A stretch of DNA of 64,000 nucleotides, from positions 124,001 through 188,000 of the forward strand of contig JAGWWM010000001.1 in NCBI GenBank assembly GCA_018970395.1. The letters run 5' to 3'. The translations under genes were made by a program, and so were the position numbers. The notes below the pieces were generated by a model. That model had not been told where the DNA came from. It made no database searches and saw only the letters and a list, made by a program, of their open reading frames with translations. Position 1 is the stretch's first letter. Each line of letters opens with the position of its first letter. The stretch is from Bacteroidota bacterium. GTDB taxonomy: Bacteria; Bacteroidota; Bacteroidia; Chitinophagales; Chitinophagaceae. Shown piece after piece: positions 1 to 9,154 of the stretch.

Positions 1-40
1 TGTTGGTTGTGGGTTGCAGGTTATTCGATTAATTTTACAG

Positions 41-1747
41 ATGCGAATTTTAATCTGGTTTACACTTGTAACTTTATTCTATAGACAAGGATTTGCTCAG
101 ATTTTTCTGCCTAAAAATTATCCTAAAGACGCTTTTTCATATCCTCTGAACATTCCAGTGAAACTGAATGCCAATTTCGGAGAACTCCGAAAAAATCACT
201 TTCACATGGGCTTGGATTTATATACTTTGAGTAAGGAAAATCTTCCTGTGTATGCAACGGCAGACGGATGGATTTCAAAAATAAAAATTGATCCGAGGGG
301 ATTTGGCAATGCCACCTACATCACTCATTACAATGGGTTTAGCACACTGTATTGTCATATGAATTCTTTCCCTCCTACAGTATTAGCAGCCATTAAAGAA
401 GGGCAGTACAAAAAAGAAAAATGGAATGGAGATGTGGTATTTGAAAAAGAAAGATTTCCGGTAAAGAAGGGAGACTTTATCGGGTACAGCGGCAATACAG
501 GCGCATCTGGAGGTCCTCATGTGCATTATGAAATCAGAAGAACAGAAGATGATGTGTGCATCAATCCCTTATTAATGCATCAGTTATATGACGTTACATC
601 TCCTGATATATTTCGGATTGCTGTATATGACCGCCATAAGAGCAGTTACGAACAGCAACCCAAAATTCTTAAAGTGATACATGATTCCGGCGGGTTTACC
701 ATAAGCAGTGGCTTTTTATCAGTAGCGTCCAATAAAATAGGGATTGCCCTTCAGGCTTCCGACAGAATGACCGGTGTTCAGAATCCCAATGGTATTTATG
801 AGGCTGTGATTTATTTAAATGAACAACCTGTCAGCGGATTTCAGATTGATGGAATTGACTATTTACAAACAAGATACATGAACGCCCATGTTGATTACAG
901 ATTAAAACAAACCGGGGGTGCTTATTGGCAGCATCTTACCCCATTGCCGGGAGATCGTTTGCCTATTTATTATAAAGCGAATCCTTCCGGTTGTATTGAG
1001 CTGACAGACACTGCTAAACACAGCCTCCGTATCGAGGTAAAAGATGCCAATGGGAATGCTGCAAATATGCGGTTTCAGCTACAATGGAATGGAGAAAAAT
1101 CAGTCTCAATGTCCCTGAAGGATAGTCGTTATATGATGCCAGGGTTGATCAATGTGTTTGAAAAAGAAGCTTTTCAGATGGTAAGCACTGAGAAAAGTTT
1201 TTATGATGCGTTTAAGATGACGTATTCCGTGAAACCCGGTAACATGAAAATGGTTTCGGATATACATATTGCCCATAGTCCTGTTATTCCCGTTCACGAT
1301 TCAATCTATTTTCGTATCAAACCCACCCGGAGTTTGTCGGAGCAGGAGCGCGCGCGGGTAATTATGATTCAGTCTGCTTTGGGAAAATTATCAGTTTCTA
1401 AAGCACTTGAACAGCGCGGCTGGTATGCTGCACGTTTTCGATCGTTTGGAGAGTACAGGCTGGAAGTAGATTTAGTTCCGCCACAAATTACAGTTAAAGG
1501 GGTAGTGGATGGTGGAATATTGAAAGAGGGTGAAGTGATTGTATGTACATTAAACGAAGACTACAAAGAGATTCGTCTGTTTCGCGCGGAGTTAGATGGC
1601 AAGTGGTTAATGTTTGAAGGAATGGGGCCTGTATTTCGTTATAAAACAGATGAGTATTGTCAGCCGGGTGAACATCAACTAAGATTCATAGCGGAAGACG
1701 AAGCAGGTAATAGAACGGAAAAGAAAATCAACTTTACTCGTCTATAA
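41..1747 (+). CDS. Secreted M23-family metallopeptidase
   Basis: Zinc peptidase of the M23 (lysostaphin/LytM) family, which cuts peptide cross-bridges in peptidoglycan. The ATG at 41 gives a signal peptide ending near AQ at residue 20, so I prefer it to the in-frame TTG at 14. The visible metal-site motifs are HMGLD (H55, D59) and HVH (H160, H162), inside the usual G-rich contexts (GYSGNTG, GGPHVHYE). The catalytic domain spans roughly residues 35-190. The remaining ~380 residues look like beta-rich domains, common in large Bacteroidota M23 proteins. The product is 568 residues and probably periplasmic. It ends 14 bases before a convergent gene. The family call is firm; the exact substrate is not known. 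Confidence 0.88.
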   Translation: MRILIWFTLVTLFYRQGFAQIFLPKNYPKDAFSYPLNIPVKLNANFGELRKNHFHMGLDLYTLSKENLPVYATADGWISKIKIDPRGFGNATYITHYNGFSTLYCHMNSFPPTVLAAIKEGQYKKEKWNGDVVFEKERFPVKKGDFIGYSGNTGASGGPHVHYEIRRTEDDVCINPLLMHQLYDVTSPDIFRIAVYDRHKSSYEQQPKILKVIHDSGGFTISSGFLSVASNKIGIALQASDRMTGVQNPNGIYEAVIYLNEQPVSGFQIDGIDYLQTRYMNAHVDYRLKQTGGAYWQHLTPLPGDRLPIYYKANPSGCIELTDTAKHSLRIEVKDANGNAANMRFQLQWNGEKSVSMSLKDSRYMMPGLINVFEKEAFQMVSTEKSFYDAFKMTYSVKPGNMKMVSDIHIAHSPVIPVHDSIYFRIKPTRSLSEQERARVIMIQSALGKLSVSKALEQRGWYAARFRSFGEYRLEVDLVPPQITVKGVVDGGILKEGEVIVCTLNEDYKEIRLFRAELDGKWLMFEGMGPVFRYKTDEYCQPGEHQLRFIAEDEAGNRTEKKINFTRL

Positions 1748-1761
1748 TTTCCTTTTGAACT

Positions 1762-2331
1762 TTAGTAAGGATACTCGCCAATATAATTTCCGGGCGGATT
1801 GTAATTTGCTACGACAATGATGGCACCGTTTGGACAGATTGCTTTGCCGGCTCCGACGGCAGTCGTATTTTTCCAGATCATTTGGGTATAATGACCCACT
1901 ACAGGGTCGGTGGGAAATTTAAAACTTTGGTACTGATAATCTGTTTTTTCGCTATACCAGCTTTCAGATGCAGATAAAGTGGAAAATACCTTGTGATTAC
2001 TGCCCCAGTAGATATTCTCACCATAATTATATTCTTTCTTGTTCACCTTATCCCGATGTTTAATTTCGCAGCCATTCTTGGTAGCCAGATAATCGGCCCA
2101 TTCTTGTGCATAGTTGGCCAGCTGAGCGTCCCACTCTAATGCAGGAACATTCACTTCCTTTCTTACCTGATTGTGATGATTGATGAAAGCGTGTATTTCA
2201 GTAGGGCTAAAGCGGCTTTTCTTTTTTTCTTTAATTGATTGTGCATAAGAAAACTGAATGATTAAGATGATTCCTAGCAAGGCGGTAAAGAAGGATTTGG
2301 TAAACATATTGAGGTTATTGAGTACTTTCAT
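1762..2331 (-). CDS. CAP-domain (SCP/PR-1-like) secreted protein
   Basis: Small exported protein with one CAP domain (residues ~45-189). The N-terminus has a hydrophobic stretch ending FSYAQ, read as a signal peptide; starting at Met9 would give an equally good one. CAP hallmarks seen are HNQVR, the ALEWDAQLANYAQ helix, GENIYWG, the VGHYTQMIWKNTTAVGAG core and the terminal NYNPPGNY. The two His and the Glu of the CAP cavity are present. Bacterial CAP proteins are envelope proteins of mostly unknown role. It stands alone, convergent with the M23 peptidase gene, and no partner is evident. Confidence 0.85.
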   Translation of the reverse strand: MKVLNNLNMFTKSFFTALLGIILIIQFSYAQSIKEKKKSRFSPTEIHAFINHHNQVRKEVNVPALEWDAQLANYAQEWADYLATKNGCEIKHRDKVNKKEYNYGENIYWGSNHKVFSTLSASESWYSEKTDYQYQSFKFPTDPVVGHYTQMIWKNTTAVGAGKAICPNGAIIVVANYNPPGNYIGEYPY

Positions 2332-2438
2332 AACGACAATATCCTCTCTTTCTTTTATTGTATTTATAATTTTGGAAATGATAACAAAACATTAAGAAAA
2401 GGCGGAGGCTTATTTGAAGTAGGGAGCTTTATCTGCAA

Positions 2439-4637
2439 TTACTTCTTTTTAATTTTACCAATCTGTGCTTTCATTTTTTTCAAGATAGCTGTTTGCTCAA
2501 GAATAAAACTGTTTTCTTCCAGTTTACCGGTGACAGCATCCATTTCTTTACGATTGGCATAAGCCATGGTTCGGAAAGGACTGGTGTAATCTTTTTCTCT
2601 TGAGCTGCTCATGTTGTTAAGCATTTTGGTCTTAGTGTTGAAAGCTTTTTCCAACAAGCCGATCATTTGGTCAGGCTGCTTCAAATCATTTCCAAAGACT
2701 TCATTATAAGAAGCAATGGCATGTGCTAGTTTGGCTTTTGGATATCTTTCACCTTCAATCAGATAAAACCGATGAATTTGTTCCCAGCTTTTTATTTTTC
2801 CAACGGCAATGTCTGCAATGATTTTATCAATCACTGATTGTTCAATCAGTTGTCCGCCCACATTAATCCAACTTTTTCGTTTTCCCGATTTAATATTTTC
2901 TTTTATCCAGAGCGAGAGATTTTTTGGGGAAGCTTTTTCGATAGCCGAAAGGATTTCCTCTGCACAATACACTTCAATCATTTCTCTGAAAGTGTGATAT
3001 CCTGCTCGTGCCTTGATCAGCAGCACTTTTCTTCCGGAATTTTCCACGCCGTCCAACAATACTTCCAGCTGATCAACGACCGGATTGTTTTCGTTTAATA
3101 ATTTTTTACCGGTTTTGATAATTGTTTTGTGTTCGTCTTCTTTGAATTTATTTTGTTTTAATAGGTAAGCTTTCCCCACCGCGTACTCGATGATTTCAAA
3201 TGCATCAAAAATTTCGTTGATGGAATCAGGTGCTAAATAATGGTTTTCGATTCTTTGTTTTTGGGTTGGGCGACCATCGCGCTGTACATATTTCCCTGCA
3301 TTTCGGGCAAGAGCGTACATATTGTACATAAACCAATAACCCGGCATAATGACCAGGCGGTCTCTGCTTACATCATTACTTACCAGCGCAAAAGGAATAC
3401 GAATATTTAATTCAGTCGGATAATCTCCTTTTGCAAGCAACGTAAAAGATGCAAATTTTGAATGGTGTTTGATACTGACGCAGAGCGCCGGCCAGAAACC
3501 TCTTCCGGCAATGAGTTCACCGTCGGCGCTCCTGCTGTTGTGGTTGCTGCCTAAGGTGGCACCTGCCGCAATATTGCTTTGCCCCCCAATATTTGCAGCA
3601 CATAAGAAGGAATTATTGTGATGTTGCTCGTGAAAAGGGTAGATCAGCGAATTCAAGACTTCACAACAACTGATGGTAGAATTGTTGCCAAGATAAGAGT
3701 TGATTAGTCTTGCCCCATATTTCAACTGCGAGTTGGAAGCAAGATAAAAGCGTACGGCTTTCACCCCGTAAAATATCCTGCATTTCTCTTCAATGATCCC
3801 GTTCACCAGTTCACAACCTTCCCCAATCTGGGTAGTCGCATAAGGAGCGGAATGAATCGTCAGATTTTTCAACTTGTTGGCTCCTTTCAGGTAGGCATCA
3901 GAACCAATATTGACATCTTTGATAATCTTACAGCTTTTAATGATGGTGCGATCACCTACAATGCCATAATACCCATGCTGCTTATCAAATAAATTTTCAG
4001 TGATTGCTTTTAATTTTGACTGCAATTTTTCATGGTCGCGATGATGGCTCCACAACCAGGCATCTCCCGGTAACATGCCGATGAATGGAATAATTTTTCG
4101 CCCTGCATTCTCATTACAAACTTCCAGCCAAACCCGCTGTTTTTCATCTTCTCCTTCTTTAACAATGCCATTGCCAAATTTAGCTGAATGTGCAGTCGTC
4201 ATTTCATCAACCCTGGAAATAATAACTTCATCGCCAATGATGTAGTGACCCAGATGACCAACATGATGAATGGCTGCATTATCGCCGATGTCGCAGCTTA
4301 CGATAGTACTATTGTACAAACCAACCGGCAATTTGACTTTATGAAATTCGAGACAAATCGGATCCATTTTTCCAATGCGGATATGGCCGTAAAAAAAGCA
4401 ATTACGTACCTGCTCCGCATTAAAACCATCTGTTACCAGAATATTCGACCAGTTGTCTGACTGATTATCTCTCTGAAGGAGTATTTCTTTTTCCCTGTCC
4501 GTCAGTTGACGATAGTTTTTTTTAATGCACTGCTGTTTAAAGCGGAGATGATATTCATCCTTTCCTTTAGGAAGATAGGAGAGGGGGATAAAATTATAGC
4601 CAAGGTCTTTCAGCGGACTTTTCCTGATTTCATTCAT
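2439..4637 (-). CDS. DUF4954 family protein (left-handed beta-helix, sugar-transferase-like)
   Basis: A 732-residue protein that I recognise as the Bacteroidota-specific DUF4954 family. No signal peptide is visible. Residues ~75-400 show hexapeptide-type repeats (IGDNAAIHHVGHLGHYIIGD, IGSDAYLKGAN, LGNNSTI, IAAGATLGSNHNSRSADGE) typical of a left-handed beta-helix as found in acyl- and nucleotidyl-transferases. The C-terminal ~300 residues are alpha-helical and Lys/Glu-rich. The function is unknown. Its position directly downstream of glmS (49-base gap, same strand) fits a role in sugar-nucleotide or envelope metabolism, but that is inference. Confidence 0.8.
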   Translation of the reverse strand: MNEIRKSPLKDLGYNFIPLSYLPKGKDEYHLRFKQQCIKKNYRQLTDREKEILLQRDNQSDNWSNILVTDGFNAEQVRNCFFYGHIRIGKMDPICLEFHKVKLPVGLYNSTIVSCDIGDNAAIHHVGHLGHYIIGDEVIISRVDEMTTAHSAKFGNGIVKEGEDEKQRVWLEVCNENAGRKIIPFIGMLPGDAWLWSHHRDHEKLQSKLKAITENLFDKQHGYYGIVGDRTIIKSCKIIKDVNIGSDAYLKGANKLKNLTIHSAPYATTQIGEGCELVNGIIEEKCRIFYGVKAVRFYLASNSQLKYGARLINSYLGNNSTISCCEVLNSLIYPFHEQHHNNSFLCAANIGGQSNIAAGATLGSNHNSRSADGELIAGRGFWPALCVSIKHHSKFASFTLLAKGDYPTELNIRIPFALVSNDVSRDRLVIMPGYWFMYNMYALARNAGKYVQRDGRPTQKQRIENHYLAPDSINEIFDAFEIIEYAVGKAYLLKQNKFKEDEHKTIIKTGKKLLNENNPVVDQLEVLLDGVENSGRKVLLIKARAGYHTFREMIEVYCAEEILSAIEKASPKNLSLWIKENIKSGKRKSWINVGGQLIEQSVIDKIIADIAVGKIKSWEQIHRFYLIEGERYPKAKLAHAIASYNEVFGNDLKQPDQMIGLLEKAFNTKTKMLNNMSSSREKDYTSPFRTMAYANRKEMDAVTGKLEENSFILEQTAILKKMKAQIGKIKKK

Positions 4638-4686
4638 GCTGCTGCTAATTTGGTTTCGGGACTATGTCAAATATAGCACAGACTCG

Positions 4687-6522
4687 TTATTCTACCGTCA
4701 CACTTTTCGCCAGATTTCTGGGTTTGTCAACATCAAAACCTTTGGCAATACCCACATAATAGGAGAGCAGCTGTAGTGGTATTACGCTGAGCATGGGTGC
4801 AATGATTTCATCGGCAGCGGGAATTGAGAAAGTAGCATTGCTAAGGGTAGGACTAATCGCATCCCCTTCAGTAATAATTGAAATGACAATTCCTTTTCTG
4901 GCCTTTATCTCCTGCATATTGCTCACGATTTTTTCGTGGTAAGAGTCTTTTGTAGCAATAAAGACAACAGGGAGTGTTTCTGTTACCAGGGCAATCGGAC
5001 CATGTTTCATTTCCGCAGCGGGATAACCTTCTGCGTGTATGTAAGAGATTTCTTTTAGTTTCAGTGCGCCTTCCAATGCTACAGGAAAATTATATCCCCT
5101 ACCAAGGAAGAGGGCATCTCCTGCTTTATCAAAGAGGGTAGCGATTGATTTAATTTGTTCAGCCTGTTGAAGAATCACAGCAACTTTTTCAGGCACTGCT
5201 TCCAGTTCCTGGAGTAGCGTAAGATATTTCTCATTGGTAATTGTTTCTTTTGCTTTCGCGATTTTCAAAGCAACCATTGTGAGTACCGTAAGCTGTCCGG
5301 TAAAAGCCTTGGTACTGGCGACACCGATCTCCGGTCCAGCATGGGTATAAGCTCCTGCGTGCGACAGGCGGGCAATACTGCTGCCCACCGCATTCACTAC
5401 TCCGAAAATAAAGGCGCCTTTTTCTTTCGCATTTTCTAATGCAACAATGGTATCTGCCGTTTCACCGCTTTGTGAGATGGCAATAATCACATCGCCCTCC
5501 TGAATAATCGGATTACGGTATCTGAATTCGGAGGCATATTCCACTTCTACAGGAATGCGACATAATTCTTCTATGATATATTCGGCTACCAAACCTGCAT
5601 GCCAGCTGGTACCGCATGCCACCATGATGATGCGTTTGGCATTGGTGAGTTTATCAATATTCTGCTCCACTCCTGCCATTGTAATCGTTCCTGCCTGAGC
5701 ATCAATTCTTCCTCTCAGACAGTCCTGAATGGTACTGGGTTGTTCGTGAATTTCTTTGATCATGAAATGGTCGTAACCCCCTTTCTCAATGGCCGCTAAT
5801 TCCATATCGAGCTTGGTGATATACGGAGTTACTTTTTCGTTGCCCAGGTTTTTAAGGATGAGTTCATCCGGTCGGACGATTGCCAATTCATAGTCATTTA
5901 CATAGACAACCTCCTTGGTGTATTCAATGATCGGTGAAGCGTCACTGGCGAGGAAATGTTCCCCTTTGCCAATGCCGATTACAAGTGGACTTCCTTTACG
6001 CGCCGCAATAATTGTTTCAGGATCATTCTGGTCAATCAGTAAAATACAATAAGCACCCACTACCCTCTTCAGCGCAATTCGAACCGCTTCTTCGAGTGAA
6101 CAATGATTATTGATTTGAATATCTTCAATAAAAAACAATAAGACTTCCGTATCGGTATCACTGCTAAAGGAATACCCTTTTGAAATCAATTCTTTTTTGA
6201 TGAGGGCATAGTTTTCGATGATACCATTGTGAATCATCGCCAGTTTACCGGTAGGACTAATATGCGGATGCGCATTGCGATCGCTTGGTTCACCATGCGT
6301 TGCCCAGCGAGTATGGCCGATGCCAGTATTGCTGTGCAGATCTTTGCCGATCAGATGCTCTTCCAGATCCGCTACCTTTCCTTTTTTCTTATAGACTTTC
6401 AGTCCGGCATTCAATAGCGCCACCCCACTGCTGTCATAGCCTCTGTATTCAAGTCTTTTCAAACCTTTTAATACAATAGGGTAAGCTTCTCTAGGACCAG
6501 TATATCCGACGATACCACACAT
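4687..6522 (-). CDS. glmS: Glutamine--fructose-6-phosphate aminotransferase (isomerizing)
   Basis: Makes glucosamine-6-phosphate from fructose-6-phosphate and glutamine, the first step towards UDP-GlcNAc for peptidoglycan and LPS; cytoplasmic. The start MCGIVGYTG sets Cys2 as the N-terminal nucleophile after Met removal. The glutaminase domain (1-~220) has HTRWATHG and HNGIIENY. Two SIS domains follow (~290-420, ~460-600), with the active-site stretches SQSGETADT and EGALKLKEISY. The C-terminus ends DKPRNLAKSVTVE, the family's canonical tail. The 611 residues match the usual family length. No glmS ribozyme is seen upstream, as expected outside Firmicutes. Confidence 0.98.
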   Translation of the reverse strand: MCGIVGYTGPREAYPIVLKGLKRLEYRGYDSSGVALLNAGLKVYKKKGKVADLEEHLIGKDLHSNTGIGHTRWATHGEPSDRNAHPHISPTGKLAMIHNGIIENYALIKKELISKGYSFSSDTDTEVLLFFIEDIQINNHCSLEEAVRIALKRVVGAYCILLIDQNDPETIIAARKGSPLVIGIGKGEHFLASDASPIIEYTKEVVYVNDYELAIVRPDELILKNLGNEKVTPYITKLDMELAAIEKGGYDHFMIKEIHEQPSTIQDCLRGRIDAQAGTITMAGVEQNIDKLTNAKRIIMVACGTSWHAGLVAEYIIEELCRIPVEVEYASEFRYRNPIIQEGDVIIAISQSGETADTIVALENAKEKGAFIFGVVNAVGSSIARLSHAGAYTHAGPEIGVASTKAFTGQLTVLTMVALKIAKAKETITNEKYLTLLQELEAVPEKVAVILQQAEQIKSIATLFDKAGDALFLGRGYNFPVALEGALKLKEISYIHAEGYPAAEMKHGPIALVTETLPVVFIATKDSYHEKIVSNMQEIKARKGIVISIITEGDAISPTLSNATFSIPAADEIIAPMLSVIPLQLLSYYVGIAKGFDVDKPRNLAKSVTVE

Positions 6523-6589
6523 ATAATGACTTGATTTTGAAGTACAAAAATAATCTTATCCGGGAGATTTCATAATAGCAGGGAAAAAT

Positions 6590-7999
6590 CTACAAGAGCA
6601 CTCCATTCAAAAAGAGGTATGCCATCGAAAAGTAGATAATCAGACCGGTCACATCAACCAACGTTGCCACAAAGGGAGTGGAGGATGCGGCCGGGTCGAA
6701 CCCCATTTTTTTAAGAAATAAAGGAAGCATTGAGCCCATCAGGGTACCCCACAGTACAATTCCTACCAGAGAAGAGCCAACGGTTAAACCGATTCTTACA
6801 AAATGCTCGCCAAAAGGATTGTCGGGGAAAAAATGCCAGATGGTAATCACGCTGAAACCAATAATGAATAAAGAGGTGCCCAGCAGCAAACCGGATAAGA
6901 TCTCCCTTTTCATGATGCGCCACCAGTCGGCAATGGTAATTTCGCCCAAAGCCATCGCCTGAATAATCAGGGTGCTTGCCTGAGAACCGCTATTGCCGCC
7001 GCTGGAAATAATTAAAGGAATGAAAGTGGCAAGAATAACTACTTTGGCAATTTCATCTTCATAACTCTGCATTGCGCTGATCGTGATTAATTCTCCAAAG
7101 AACAGAATAATCAGCCATACCACGCGTTTCTGAAACAGTTTGAAGATGGGTGTCTCAATGTAGGGCTCATCCAGCGCTTCGGTACCTCCCATTTTTTGCA
7201 TGTCTTCACTGAACTCTTCATTGGCTACCCAAAGCACATCATCAATGGTAACAATACCGAGTAGTTTATTGGATTTACTGATTACGGGAAGGGCGTCCCG
7301 ATTATTCATTTTAAAGACCTCATTCGCGGTTTCCTGGTCATCCTCAGGATGGAGTGCTACGTAACGATCATCCATCAGATCGGCAACTTTTACGGAAGGT
7401 TCACTTAGTATAAAATCCCGGATTTTTATATCATCAATCAGCTCTCCCTTTTCATTGATCACATAAATAACGCTGATGGTTTCGCTGTCTTTTCCGTATT
7501 TTCTGATCGTAGCAAATACTTCCTCAACGGTATTATAGGGATAAACATACACATAGTCGGGTGTCATCAGACGGCCAATACTGTTTTCAGGATATCCCAG
7601 CAGAGAGAGCGTAATTTTTCGTTCGTCCGGATTCAATAATTTAATGAGCTCCCTAACGGCATTACTCGGTAATTCTTCCAAAAAATCGGTACGGTCATCT
7701 GCCGGCAATTCATTTAATAATTCTGCCGTTTTGAAAGGAGGTAATTTTTTGATGATATCTTTTTGAGTGCCGATATCCAGTATTTTGAATACGCCAACTG
7801 CTCGATGATTACTAAGCGCGGAAAGTATAGTTGCTTCCAGCTCGGGATTTTCTTCTATCAATTCCGCAACCTCACTGATATTTTGGTCGTCCAGAAAGTC
7901 AGTCAATGCTTTTCTGTCGCCTGTTTCCAATACTTGCTGGAACTGTTCCGCCAAAGCTATTTTTTCTTCCGTTGCCATTAAACTTTGTATCGGCTGCAA
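6590..7999 (-). CDS. mgtE: Magnesium transporter MgtE
   Basis: Inner-membrane Mg2+ channel. Domain order is typical: an N-terminal superhelical MgtE_N domain (~20-150) with repeated LLNELPADDRTDFLEELP-type helices, two CBS domains (~150-275), and a five-helix membrane domain (~300-469) holding the conserved GGNSGSQASTL and PLFLKKMGFDPA stretches of the pore region. Length 469 is normal. Met8 (7978) is an alternative start and gives MATEEK. The cytosolic N and CBS domains are known to close the pore when Mg2+ is plentiful. The gene is 67 bases upstream of glmS on the same strand; co-transcription is possible but functionally unexplained. Confidence 0.96.
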   Translation of the reverse strand: MQPIQSLMATEEKIALAEQFQQVLETGDRKALTDFLDDQNISEVAELIEENPELEATILSALSNHRAVGVFKILDIGTQKDIIKKLPPFKTAELLNELPADDRTDFLEELPSNAVRELIKLLNPDERKITLSLLGYPENSIGRLMTPDYVYVYPYNTVEEVFATIRKYGKDSETISVIYVINEKGELIDDIKIRDFILSEPSVKVADLMDDRYVALHPEDDQETANEVFKMNNRDALPVISKSNKLLGIVTIDDVLWVANEEFSEDMQKMGGTEALDEPYIETPIFKLFQKRVVWLIILFFGELITISAMQSYEDEIAKVVILATFIPLIISSGGNSGSQASTLIIQAMALGEITIADWWRIMKREILSGLLLGTSLFIIGFSVITIWHFFPDNPFGEHFVRIGLTVGSSLVGIVLWGTLMGSMLPLFLKKMGFDPAASSTPFVATLVDVTGLIIYFSMAYLFLNGVLL

Positions 8000-8045
8000 G
8001 TTATCATTTAGATTTGATTTTTATTTTCTTATTTGCGGTATAAAT

Positions 8046-8429
8046 ATGCGATCTAGCTCATTATATATTGCTCCTTCAATGGGAAAAGGAAGAGGGGTTT
8101 TTACGGAGGAAAGCATCCCTGCGGAAACGGTAATTGAAACTGCTCCGGTGATTGTAATGGAATCAGCAGACAGAAGCCTGTTGGATCAAACCCTTTTGCA
8201 TGATTATATTTTTGAGTGGGGAGAAGACAGTAAAAAGTGCGCCATGGCATTAGGATGGGTTCCTCTCTACAACCACGCATTACCAGCAAATTGCGAATAT
8301 TTTATGGATTTTGAAGCTGAAATCATTTTTATCAAAACTGTTCGGGATATTGAACCAGGAGAAGAGCTTTTTGTGAATTATCAGGGTGATTTTGATAACG
8401 ATAAGCCGGTTTGGTTTCAGGGGGAGTAG
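8046..8429 (+). CDS. Small SET-domain protein
   Basis: A 127-residue protein made almost entirely of a SET lysine-methyltransferase fold. Visible motifs are GKGRGVFTEESIPA at the N-terminus, the cofactor-binding YNHALPANCEY (the NH-x-C motif) and GEELFVNYQGDF with the near-terminal tyrosine. There are no pre- or post-SET cysteines and no other domain. Its substrate in a bacterium is unknown. It reads away from mgtE (46-base divergent gap). Short stand-alone SET proteins are found scattered in bacteria; horizontal origin is possible but not shown here. Confidence 0.85.
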   Translation: MRSSSLYIAPSMGKGRGVFTEESIPAETVIETAPVIVMESADRSLLDQTLLHDYIFEWGEDSKKCAMALGWVPLYNHALPANCEYFMDFEAEIIFIKTVRDIEPGEELFVNYQGDFDNDKPVWFQGE

Positions 8430-8563
8430 ATAGAATAATTTCAAAAAATTCGAGATTTATTGCTTTTTCGGATAAATTTCCCTAATTTGTACCTTCTTTT
8501 TTTGAAATCCTGTTTGTGCCACAATAAAAATGTATTGAAAACTGTTTCCTTTTATTAATAGAA

Positions 8564-9148
8564 ATGCGGCTAATAGCAGTCATTATATCATTTGTTTGTT
8601 TGCAGTCCTCTCTGAAGGCACAGGAATTTGAAGTTATTCCTACTCCTACATGTGCCTTTCTAAAATGGAGATGGGCTGACGCGAAAGTTCCCGATCATTT
8701 CGAAATAGAACGCAGAACCCGGGGTAGTAATTTTGAAATGATTTCTATAGGCTTTTTGTTGCAAGATACTGATACTGCTTTCTTACATTATAAAGATAAA
8801 TTAACCGGCAACAACGAGCATTATTATTATCGTATTAAAGCGGTTTATCCTGACGGAAATGCTGATTACAGCGAGATTGTTTCCGTATCTCTTGCCGATT
8901 TGGATAAAAAAATAATTGATGCCAGACTGGATAATAAAACGGGCAAATTGAAGCTTTCTTTACCCCCATTAAATGGCGCGTATATTTGTCGTGTTTACGA
9001 CATGAACGGCGTGCTGGTGTCCGTTGAAAAGCCAGAGGCTTGTTCTCCTGAAATTACCTTCAACAGTATTGAAGGAAACAGCTTTTTCATTGAATCGTTT
9101 CATCCTCTAAGCGGCAAGAAATTTTATAGTACCTTTTCCCGTAACTGA
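8564..9148 (+). CDS. Exported hypothetical protein with a fibronectin-III-like domain
   Basis: A 194-residue protein with a signal peptide (ending LKAQ, about residue 20). Residues ~25-105 resemble a fibronectin type III fold: CAFLKWRWADAKVPDHFEIERR, then YYYRIKAVYPDGNADYSEIVSV. The remainder resembles the beta-rich C-terminal modules of exported Bacteroidota proteins but lacks an obvious type IX secretion signal. I do not recognise a specific family. It converges with the barrel gene at 9155, leaving only 6 bases between stop codons. Confidence 0.6.
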   Translation: MRLIAVIISFVCLQSSLKAQEFEVIPTPTCAFLKWRWADAKVPDHFEIERRTRGSNFEMISIGFLLQDTDTAFLHYKDKLTGNNEHYYYRIKAVYPDGNADYSEIVSVSLADLDKKIIDARLDNKTGKLKLSLPPLNGAYICRVYDMNGVLVSVEKPEACSPEITFNSIEGNSFFIESFHPLSGKKFYSTFSRN

Positions 9149-9154
9149 TTCGGC

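Noticed and set aside
6688-6702. T-arm-like CGGGTCGAACCCC sequence
   Set aside because: It lies inside the mgtE coding sequence and no acceptor, D or anticodon arms can be found around it.
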